The translations under genes and the position numbers were made by a program. The notes beneath the pieces were generated by a model. It saw only the letters and a program-made list of their open reading frames with translations, searched no databases and was not told where the DNA came from. Of a DNA stretch of 64,000 nt, positions 9,656 through 18,120 are shown piece after piece (the stretch's first letter is position 1; every line of letters begins with the position of its first letter). The stretch lies in contig CM039462.1 in NCBI GenBank assembly GCA_022414725.1, positions 33,347,828 to 33,411,827 of the forward strand, written 5' to 3'. This DNA comes from Microglena sp. YARC (Eukaryota > Chlorophyta > Chlorophyceae > Chlamydomonadales > Chlamydomonadaceae).

Positions 9656-10315
9656 CTATGCAAAAGTTGGCTGTCCGCAAAAACATTTCTTGGGGTTGAA
9701 TTTGTACGAGCAGATATCGCCAACAATCACCGTCTTCCCCATATCTTCAGGGAACTCCCTTTTATAAGTCATCCTACTCAGCTTCTTGATTGCAGATTTC
9801 ATCCTAACAGGATCTGATGCATGCTTCCTGTATATTTCGAGTGAAATCTGGGCGTCAATCACAGGAGAATGTGCCGCATCTTGAATCGTCGTACCAAGAA
9901 GACCATACGCCATCTTTCGTAGTGAAAAAAAGTTGTAATTCTTGTAACGATCGTTCCATGCCTTGAGCATGTCAGACAAATCGACAATGGATGCAAAGTG
10001 AATCCCTTCTTCCAGCTGCATCCATTTGACATCTCCTTGTGGTCTGCATCCAACTATGATGCTTGTGCGAGGGCACAGAATCTGAATGACTGATTCCCGG
10101 ACCTCCTCGAAAGTCTTTCCAGCAAGAATCTGCTCTCGCGTAACACCTGTCAGGGAGGTCATCGGATCGTAAATGTCATTAACACAAATGACCTCGTTTA
10201 GCAGAAGCGTCCCGTCATCGTCAACAACCGCTACTTGGCATGGAGAGCGATCGTTGTGACCTCTCCCGGTGGCACATGCTTCAACATCAATGGAAATGTA
10301 CCTTGAGTGTGCCAT
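9656..10315 (-). CDS. DEDDh 3'-5' exonuclease, REX4/ISG20-like
   Basis: 219 residues. Seen: ExoI motif SIDVEA (D10, E12), ExoII segment VGCRPQGDVKWM (D95), and ExoIII segment HSPVIDAQISLEIYR (H149, D154), the H-x4-D arrangement of the DEDDh class. The ExoIII wording is closest to REX4/ISG20-type RNA exonucleases. Known: these trim 3' ends of RNA or DNA with two metal ions. A Cys-rich C-terminal tail (KKCFCGQ) is extra. The gene is intronless and lies inside the virus-like region, so a viral nucleic-acid processing or proofreading role is possible. A captured host gene is the alternative. The catalytic set is complete. Confidence 0.85.
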   Translation of the reverse strand: MAHSRYISIDVEACATGRGHNDRSPCQVAVVDDDGTLLLNEVICVNDIYDPMTSLTGVTREQILAGKTFEEVRESVIQILCPRTSIIVGCRPQGDVKWMQLEEGIHFASIVDLSDMLKAWNDRYKNYNFFSLRKMAYGLLGTTIQDAAHSPVIDAQISLEIYRKHASDPVRMKSAIKKLSRMTYKREFPEDMGKTVIVGDICSYKFNPKKCFCGQPTFA

Positions 10316-10564
10316 CTGTAATCTGTAATGTCAGTTTCAGGTATCCATTTTGTTTACACTCGTTTTTCTACAGCCGCCTCCGCCAGCCTTAGTGCGGTGT
10401 GTCGTGTGGAGACAGATGTGAGTCTGCGCAATCCACCGTGTCATGTGTGTGCGGTCTGTTGTCTGTCTTATGGGTGGCGTGTGTGAGAATGAATGGACGA
10501 ACGTGGGGTCTGCGAAATCCGCCGTGGCGTATGGACAACACCACTACCCCCTTTAATCAATCCC

Positions 10565-10620
10565 ATCTGTTCACGTTGCGGGACAGCAGCTGAATTCCAC
10601 TCCCCAATTCGACACCCGAC
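10565..10620. repeat. partial intergenic module plus CGACACCCGACGTGGTGAG motif
   Basis: Holds the C-rich part of the intergenic module without its hairpin, then CGACACCCGACGTGGTGAGA. The same motif and its following AAATTTGGG occur at about 16,129-16,168, next to the large palindrome. This links the two places as parts of one element family. Confidence 0.55.
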
Positions 10621-10639
10621 GTGGTGAGATGACATTTTA

Positions 10640-10815
10640 GAAATTTGGGCCAAATTCCTTAATGAAAAAAGACAGGAATTCACATTTTCAAAAGATTCAC
10701 ATTTTTCAAGTTTCGTGTAAGTCGAAGAAAGAATAAGTCTTCATCGCAGAAGTCATTCGGGACAGGAATTCCAGCGATTCCCCCTTCATAAAACCAAAAA
10801 GAGTGTCCAAGCAGA
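10640..10815 (+). pseudogene. degenerate copy of the 85-aa ORF
   Basis: Segments match the gene at 9,239-9,496 (CCTTAATGAAAAA, AAGATTCACATTTTTCAAG, GAAGTCATTCGGGACAGGAA), with internal rearrangement and an extra base pair near AAAGAATAAGTC that breaks the frame. It ends in a truncated hairpin (CCAAGCAGAAGTAGTAAAA). A duplication including the gene and its downstream module is the simplest reading. Confidence 0.65.
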
Positions 10816-10835
10816 AGTAGTAAAATCGCCTTCGC

Positions 10836-11345
10836 TTAGCGGATTCTTTCGCATCGCTTCGATATTGCGTCAAATGCTTTGGTCGCCTTGCCATATTTCA
10901 CACCTTCCTTCGAGCAATTAACGGCACCGCACTCCGCGGAAAGTGCGTGTTTATCGAACGAGCTCATGGCGTTTTTGTCATTCTTATTAAACTTCGCCAT
11001 GAGTTCATAACGACTAATACATTTGCTCTTGATACAAGATTCGAGGGGCTTTGAAGTTTTCTCAGCTACCTTACGCGCAGACGATAATTTATCGCTGCAT
11101 TTTGTTACTTTTCTGCAACTCGATGCTTTCATGCGCAGCGCGTCTGCCCACTCGATCCATTCATCAAGCGTCCGTTCTTTTTTGTCAGAGAAACGGAGAG
11201 CCTCAATCTTCATAAACGCGACGAACTCTTCGGACGTGTAAGAGTCGTCCTTCTTTCCGCTCGGACGGGGACCTGTGTAGCAAATGACATCAGCTCGACT
11301 CTTCGTTTCTTTTTTCGCTTGAGGTAGTTTTGCCACTCGTGGCAT
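10836..11345 (-). CDS. basic hypothetical protein (169 aa)
   Basis: Open frame of 169 codons. The product is Lys/Ser/Cys-rich (about eight Cys, for example CIKSKCISRY, SAECGAVNCSKEG), begins PRVAKLPQAKKETKSRADV, and has a probably helical middle (residues 45-75, DEWIEWADALRMKA). AT-rich TATA-like sequence (AAATATATACAC) lies about 15-25 bases upstream of the ATG. The family is unrecognised. A DNA-binding or virion-core role would be a guess from charge alone. Confidence 0.55.
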   Translation of the reverse strand: MPRVAKLPQAKKETKSRADVICYTGPRPSGKKDDSYTSEEFVAFMKIEALRFSDKKERTLDEWIEWADALRMKASSCRKVTKCSDKLSSARKVAEKTSKPLESCIKSKCISRYELMAKFNKNDKNAMSSFDKHALSAECGAVNCSKEGVKYGKATKAFDAISKRCERIR

Positions 11346-11514
11346 TTAATGAATGAAAGTGTATATATTTGAAATTAAATCTATTCATTGAGATCGAGAT
11401 CTATTGATTGATGGAGTGTCTTTTTGACGGAACCACCAAGGAAATTCTCCCACCCTGCACTAACTGAAGCCTGCTTGACAAAAGATTACAAAAGCCTGAA
11501 TAACAAAAAAATAT

Positions 11515-12366
11515 TCAGGTTTTTGTAAAATCGTTGTTGTTTTCTGTTGTCGTTCGTAGTTCCTCTGGCAGCGGCACGCCCCTCTCCGAGAGGACCCTGA
11601 TGCAGGTCCTGCTGTGCATGGCCATTCCCTGCATGGCCCTGAAGGTGACTGAGCCTGCGCCTCCCTGGAGGAATGCGGCGTCGTCCTTGTACTTGCTTGC
11701 TTCTGCAGGGTTCACTCTGCTCATTCTCTGCACGATGCTCCTGAGCACCGGCATCAGCGAGTCTTGCAGGTCCGTCTTCGCCCAGCAGCGGTCCCGTCCG
11801 TACACATACGTCTGCTGGTAGCATGAGGGGTCCATGATGATGTTCATGTACTGCGGGTGCGCGGGGTTGAAGTGCGACAGCTGCAGCAGCTTGACCGGGT
11901 TGTACCCACACTCCTTGAATTGAGCGACCGAGAGGAACTCTGACTCGGGCGTGACCTCCTCCCCGAAGGGGTGCATGTCCTCCATCGGTGTCGTCGCAGC
12001 AGGAGATAGCTCCGCAGCAGCTGGAGATAGCGCCGCCGCATCTGGAGCAGTATTGTTGTTGGTGGTGGTGTTGGTGAAATTTTCGCATGTAACGACATAG
12101 TTGTTGGTGGCCGACCCGAAGCTGTTGTTGATTGTGAAAGTGTGTTTTTTCCTCAACGCCTCCAGTTCCGCTCCCATTTCATCGATCCGATTCTCGAGGT
12201 ACGCCATGCGCTTCTCCATGAAGTCAACATCAACAGCTCCCTTGGGATGAGACCTCCGCTTGTGTGAAGACTTCGAATACCGGTTACTGAACTGCTTGTC
12301 ACACAACTCGCACGCGAACAAACAGGAGGGGGGCATGGTGCATTTCTCCATGGTGCATTTCTCCAT
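11515..12366 (-). CDS. C2H2 zinc-finger/coiled-coil protein of giant-virus type
   Basis: 283 residues. Seen: a classic C2H2 finger C19-x2-C22-x12-H35-x4-H40, a coiled coil at about 50-75 (MEKRMAYLENRIDEMGAELE), an Asn/Thr/Ala-rich linker, and a conserved-looking segment HFNPAHPQYMNIIMD at 165-179 followed by a Tyr/Trp-containing stretch (YVYGRDRCWAK). Known: finger plus coiled coil plus an HFN-x3-P-x3-NI segment is a recurrent protein in mimivirus- and phycodnavirus-like genomes, of unknown function. The start carries a duplicated 15-base unit giving MEKCTMEKCTM, so either of the first two Met codons could be used. This is one of the best signs that the region is viral. Confidence 0.78.
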   Translation of the reverse strand: MEKCTMEKCTMPPSCLFACELCDKQFSNRYSKSSHKRRSHPKGAVDVDFMEKRMAYLENRIDEMGAELEALRKKHTFTINNSFGSATNNYVVTCENFTNTTTNNNTAPDAAALSPAAAELSPAATTPMEDMHPFGEEVTPESEFLSVAQFKECGYNPVKLLQLSHFNPAHPQYMNIIMDPSCYQQTYVYGRDRCWAKTDLQDSLMPVLRSIVQRMSRVNPAEASKYKDDAAFLQGGAGSVTFRAMQGMAMHSRTCIRVLSERGVPLPEELRTTTENNNDFTKT

Positions 12367-12439
12367 GAGGAGAGAACACCCTTATGTTTTGTTACATTGT
12401 AGTCTTCCACAAGAGGGTCACCCCTAGATCGCTCTCGGT

Positions 12440-14835
12440 GCAGGCATCAATCAATCCCTATTTTAAACGTGTTCACATGAACACCTCTGAAAAGACTCTC
12501 CATCTTGGGAACAACAATTATTTCAACAAAAAATAAGAATCATCAATCAATCAATCCCTATTTTAAACGTGTTCACATGAACACCTCTGAAAAGACTCTC
12601 CATCTTGGGAACAACAATTATTTCAACAAAAAATAAGAATCATCAATCAATCAATCCCTGTTTTAAACGTGTTCACATGAACACCTCTGAAAAGCTCTCC
12701 ATCTTGGGAACAACAATTATTTCAACAAAAAATAAGAATCATCAATCAATCAATCCTATTTTAAACGTGTTCACATGAACACCTCTGAAAAGACTCTCCA
12801 TCTTGGGAACAACAATTATTTCAACAAAAAATAAGAATCATCAATCAATCAATCCCTATTTTAAACGTGTTCACATGAACACCTCTGAAAAGACTCTCCA
12901 TCTTGGGAACAACAATTATTTCAACAAAAAATAAGAATCATCAATCAATCAATCCCTATTTTAAACGTGTTCACATGAACACCTCTGAAAAGACTCTCCA
13001 TCTTGGGAACAACAATTATTTCAACAAAAAATAAGAATCATCAATCAATCAATCCCTATTTTAAACGTGTTCACATGAACACCTCTGAAAAGACTCTCCA
13101 TCTTGGGAACAACAATTATTTCAACAAAAAAATAAGAATCATCAATCAATCAATCCCTGTTTTAAACGTGTTCACATGAACACCTCTGAAAAGACTCTCC
13201 ATCTTGGGAACAACAATTATTTCAACAAAAAATAAGAATCATCAATCAATCAATCCCTATTTTAAACGTGTTCACATGAACACCTCTGAAAAGACTCTCC
13301 ATCTTGGGAACAACAATTATTTCAACAAAAAATAAGAATCATCAATCAATCAATCCCTATTTTAAACGTGTTCACATGAACACCTCTGAAAAGACTCTCC
13401 ATCTTGGGAACAACAATTATTTCAACAAAAAATAAGAATCATCAATCAATCAATCCCTATTTTAAACGTGTTCACATGAACACCTCTGAAAAGACTCTCC
13501 ATCTTGGGAACAACAATTATTTCAACAAAAAATAAGAATCATCAATCAATCAATCCCTATTTTAAACGTGTTCACATGAACACCTCTGAAAAGACTCTCC
13601 ATCTTGGGAACAACAATTATTTCAACAAAAAATAAGAATCATCAATCAATCAATCCCTATTTTTAAACGTGTTCACATGAACACCTCTGAAAAGACTCTC
13701 CATCTTGGGAACAACAATTATTTCAACAAAAAATAAGAATCATCAATCAATCAATCCCTATTTTAAACGTGTTCACATGAACACCTCTGAAAAGACTCTC
13801 CATCTTGGGAACAACAATTATTTCAACAAAAAATAAGAATCATCAATCAATCAATCCCTATTTTAAACGTGTTCACATGAACACCTCTGAAAAGACTCTC
13901 CATCTTGGGAACAACAATTATTTCAACAAAAAATAAGAATCATCAATCAATCAATCCCTATTTTAAACGTGTTCACATGAACACCTCTGAAAAGACTCTC
14001 CATCTTGGGAACAACAATTATTTCAACAAAAAATAAGAATCATCAATCAATCAATCCCTATTTTAAACGTGTTCACATGAACACCTCTGAAAAGACTCTC
14101 CATCTTGGGAACAACAATTATTTCAACAAAAAATAAGAATCATCAATCAATCAATCCCTATTTTAAACGTGTTCACATGAACACCTCTGAAAAGACTCTC
14201 CATCTTGGGAACAACAATTATTTCAACAAAAAATAAGAATCATCAATCAATCAATCCCTGTTTTAAACGTGTTCACATGAACACCTCTGAAAAGACTCTC
14301 CATCTTGGGAACAACAATTATTTCAACAAAAAATAAGAATCATCAATCAATCAATCCCTGTTTTAAACGTGTTTCACATGAACACCTCTGAAAAGACTCT
14401 CCATCTTGGGAACAACAATTATTTCAACAAAAAATAAGAATCATCAATCAATCAATCCCTGTTTTAAACGTGTTCACATGAACACCTCTGAAAAGACTCT
14501 CCATCTTGGGAACAACAATTATTTCAACAAAAAATAAGAATCATCAATCAATCAATCCCTGTTTTAAACGTGTTCACATGAACACCTCTGAAAAGACTCT
14601 CCATCTTGGGAACAACAATTATTTCAACAAAAAATAAGAATCATCAATCAATCAATCCCTGTTTTAAACGTGTTCACATGAACACCTCTGAAAAGACTCT
14701 CCATCTTGGGAACAACAATTATTTCAACAAAAATAAGAATCATCAATCAATCAATCCCTGTTTTAAACGTGTTCACATGAACACCTCTGAAAAGACTCTC
14801 CATCTTGGGAACAACAATTATTTCAACAAAAAATA
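12440..14835. repeat. twenty-four tandem 100-bp repeats with a dyad in each
   Basis: The TTTTAAACGTG block recurs at 12,461, 12,561, 12,661 and so on to 14,761, a period of 98-101 bp, in 24 copies that differ at only a few bases (CCCTATTTT versus CCCTGTTTT, occasional single-base indels). Each unit contains the dyad GTGTTCA-CA-TGAACAC, an ATCAATCAATCAATC run and an AACAATTATTTCAACAAAAA block. No ORF longer than two units exists. The uniform spacing of a protein-binding-type dyad suggests a partition, origin or enhancer-like array. This is inference. Confidence 0.95.
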
Positions 14836-14889
14836 AATACTGAAAAATTCTTCCGGAGAATGTCTCACATACCCCCCCCCTCCGTTTAC

Positions 14890-15375
14890 ACTCGTTTTTC
14901 GAAAGCCGCCGTGCGTGTGTGAAGATGACTGAATAGACTGACGGGGGGCTTCTAAAGCCGCCTTGGTGTGTGTGAGAATGAATGGACGAACGTGGGGGCT
15001 GCGAAAGCCGCCGTGCGTGTGTGAAGATGACTGAATAGACTGACGGGGGGCTTCTAAAGCCGCCTTGATATGTGTGAGAATGAATGGACGAACGTGGGGG
15101 CTGCGAAAGCCGCCGTGCGTGTGTGAAGATGACTGAATAGACTGACGGGGGGCTTCTAAAGCCGCCTTGATGTGTGTGAGAATGAATGGACGAACGTGGG
15201 GGCTGCGAAAGCCGCCGTGCGTGTGTGAAGATGACTGAATAGACTGACGGGGGGCTTCTAAAGCCGCCTTGGTGTGTGTGAGAATGAATGGACGAACGTG
15301 GGGGCTGCGAAAGCCGCCTTGATGTGTGTGAGAATGAATGGACGAACGTGGGGGCTGCGAAAGCCGCCGTGGTGT
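14890..15375. repeat. 102-bp tandem array (AAAGCCGCC repeats)
   Basis: About four and a half units of 102 bp, each with two half-units starting AAAGCCGCC (one with GTGCGTGTGTGAAGATGACT, one with TGTGTGTGAGAATGAATGGA). The period is a multiple of three, so a long minus-strand frame of repeated His/Thr/Pro-rich 34-mers is open through it. It has no other coding sign. Related half-units occur at about 10,380-10,530. Confidence 0.85.
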
Positions 15376-15399
15376 GTGGACAACACCACTGACCCCTTT

Positions 15400-15525
15400 A
15401 ATCAATCCCATCTGTTCACGTTGCGAGTCAGCAGCTGAATTCCACTGCCCCACTCCGTGGGGCCCGCGATCCCCCTTCACAATCCCAATATAGTTGTCGA
15501 GCAGAAGCCTGCTTGAGACCTACCT
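15400..15525. repeat. intergenic hairpin module, copy 6
   Basis: Full module: CAGCAGCTGAATTCCACTGC, CCCACTCCGTGGGGCCCGCG, and a hairpin GAGCAG-AAGC-CTGCTT with an 8-position stem carrying one mismatch. Confidence 0.78.
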
Positions 15526-15719
15526 TTGTTTTCAAACACGGTCATTGGTACCCTTCCTCATCCGGTAGGAACATAGTTGAGTGCCCTTTACTTAATGTAA
15601 TAGGGTACTACTTCCCTACCGTTTGTTGTTCAGATGGGTCTTTTTGAATTTGTATACGGAACCGCCAAGCCGCCGCTGGGTTGTTGCTTGGTTGATGGGA
15701 TCCCACGTGGGATCAGAGA

Positions 15720-15825
15720 GTGAGTCAGCAGCTCAATTCCACTGTCCCGCTCTGCGGGACCCGCGATCCCCCCTTCAGAATTCCCCATAGTGTGTTAAGC
15801 AGAAGCCTGCTCGAGACCATGCGAG
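15720..15825. repeat. intergenic hairpin module, copy 7
   Basis: Full module with CCCGCTCTGCGGGACCCGCG and a hairpin AAGCAG-AAGC-CTGCT. A 71-codon minus-strand frame (15,795-16,010) overlaps it and is not credited. The stretch 15,530-15,720 between copies 6 and 7 shows no gene. Confidence 0.75.
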
Positions 15826-16175
15826 GATTCTTTGGAGAACCGGACCATAGTGGATGAGGTTGCGAAAACCGCGACACAATGCGCGGCTTCAATCAATCGA
15901 ATACAAGTGGTCCGAGTGAGACTCGAAAAACGAGTGTAAACCACGCAAAGTCTGTACATATTACGCATTACAAACTCGAATCTCTCTCTGTCGAACTGCG
16001 ACTCATTCAATGCGCGCTAACAAACTTGAATTCGCCCCCGTACAGACAGTTTTAGGATAAATCAGAATTAGATTTTGTTAGATGTACATCGGATTTGTGT
16101 TAGATACGCGTCGGTATAACACCGTGCTCGACACCCGACGTGGTGAGATGACCTTTTAAAAATTTGGGTATAAAT

Positions 16176-16519
16176 ACACGGGGTGATAACGTGGGCCGAT
16201 AATTTTTCCAGATAGAACACGGGGGGATAAATACGAGAACGGGGTGATAAACTGGGCCAAGATAGCTAGATAGGTATTATGACATTAATCCAACTAAAAA
16301 CCAAAAAATATTGTATCTAGGGATAAAAATAGAATTACATTAATCCGCGGATTAATGTAATTCTATTTTTATCCCTAGATACAATATTTTTTGGTTTTTA
16401 GTTGGATTAATGTCATAATACCTATCTAGCTATCTTGGCCCAGTTTATCACCCCGTTCTCGTATTTATCCCCCCGTGTTCTATCTGGAAAAATTATCGGC
16501 CCACGTTATCACCCCGTGT
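16176..16519. repeat. perfect 344-bp palindrome
   Basis: Two 172-bp arms identical in reverse complement, meeting without spacer at CCGCGG (16,345-16,350). I compared the arms base by base and found no mismatch. Symmetry breaks at 16,175/16,520. Each arm contains several CGGGGTGATAA-type motifs. It separates the virus-like region from a host-like tandem array. It could be a foldback element, a fused hairpin end of a linear genome, or an inverted-duplication assembly artefact. Confidence 0.95.
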
Positions 16520-16559
16520 GGTGGGTCTCCCAACACAAACCAGCGACACGGAGGTTTGT

Positions 16560-17400
16560 GGTTGAAAGGGATCTGCTGTAACAGTATTACAGTAACGATT
16601 CTAGCGGTGATGGTATATGCGGTTACCGTAGTTAATCGCAGGGTCGGCCTACATATGAACGGCTACTGAGGCTACGCTGTTAGTGAGTCAGTGCAGGCTG
16701 TGCAGCATGCCAGTATGGCACGCAAGGCAGTGGGTTTCTATACGGTAGGGAGGCTACGATGTAACAGTAACGATTATAGCGGTGATGTTAAATGCGGTTA
16801 GTTAATCGCAGGGTCGATCTACATGTGAAAAGCTACTGAGGCTGAGCTGTCAGTAAGTCGGTGCAGGCTGTGCAGTATGCCAGTATGGCATGCAAGGCAG
16901 TGGTTTTGTATAGGGAGGCTACGCTAACAGTATTACAGTAACGATTCTAGCAGTGATGGTATATGCGGTTAGTTAATCGCAGGGTCGATCTAGGTGTGAA
17001 CGGCTACTGAGGCTGCGCTGTCAGTGAGTCGATGCAGGCTGTGCAGCATGCGAGTATGGCATGCAAGGCAGTGGGTTTGTATACGGTAGGGAGGCTACGA
17101 TGTAACAGTAACGATTATAGCGGTGATGTTAAATGCCGTTAGTTAATCGCAGGGTCCATCTACGTGTGAACGGCTATTGAGGCTGCGCTGTCAGTGAGTC
17201 GGTGCAGGCTGTGCAGTATGCCAGTACGGCATGCAAGGCAGTGGGTTTGTATAGGGAGGCTACGCTAACAGTATTGCAGTAACGATTATAGCGGTGATGT
17301 TACATGCGGTTAGATAATTGCACGGTCAATCTACAAATGAACGGCTATTGAGGCTGCGCTGTCAGTGAGTCGGTGCAGGCTGTGTAGTATATAGGGAACG
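16560..17400. repeat. 172-bp tandem array with dyads
   Basis: Five diverged units with a period of about 172 bp, recognisable by AGTAACGATTATAGCGGTGA, GTTAGTTAATCGCAGGGTC and GTCAGTGAGTCGGTGCAGGC. Each carries a dyad of the type GCATGCCA-GTA-TGGCATGC. No ORF. More diverged than the arrays at 5.6 and 12.5 kb, hence older. Confidence 0.85.
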
Positions 17401-18120
17401 CCATCATAATAGCATATGATGCCGGCAGTCTGACTAGGCTAAAGTTACAATTTAAATAAAATATCATATGATGCAATTTGCATGTTATCACATGATATCA
17501 TGCTCAACTTTGGCCAACATCGTATGAAGTGCCGATCCCTAGCAGTATAGTATGCAAGGCAGTGGGGTTGTGTGCACAGGTTTAACAAGGCATGATACGT
17601 TACCGTGAGGTGGGGATGTCGGCTTGAGGTCTTGACATGAAGAGTAGTAATAAGCTGCTCACGGCTCGATATCTGAGCCTATGTGCTAGATGACTGTCAT
17701 GACTCGACACTTAGTCAAGAAGCATTAAAATGAGGAAGTACTGTTCCGGAACGGTTGGTTATAACGGAATATTTTCTTCCATGATAAGTGAGAGGAGGAC
17801 TTTTCAATGAGACTAATGGTGAACAACTCACTTAAACCTGAATGGTCCTCATGATTTGATAATTTTTTAGGGACCTGGATCGTATTTGTTTGGTGGTAGT
17901 ACACGCAGCTGAGAAAGCACTTGGCAGCAGTCCTGGATAATGCGTTGGGGGCATGTGAATTCAGGTGCAGGGAGCGAGGAGTGGTGAACATACACATTCA
18001 TCCTACAGTGATCCTAGGCGAGTGAATTCGGGACCTGCGATCCTATCCGCGGACGCCTCGAGCTCGCAGCCATCATAACGCTCCTCCACTTATTGCCCAT
18101 TTCCTAATCCCGCCCTAACC
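17401..18120. other. intergenic region upstream of NAA20
   Basis: No supported gene. It includes an AT-rich part with ATCATATGATGC and CACATGATATCATG palindromic motifs (17,460-17,500). The 120 bases before the NAA20 ATG must hold its promoter and 5' UTR. I see no clear TATA box. Confidence 0.5.

Noticed and set aside
14818..15480. 220-codon minus-strand frame of 34-residue repeats
   Set aside because: The 102-bp repeat unit is a multiple of three and stop-free. No start context, composition or homology supports a protein.
1..16520. Major capsid protein, packaging ATPase, protease, DNA polymerase B or integrase
   Set aside because: Looked for on both strands among the frames and not found, so the region is not called a complete virus or polinton.
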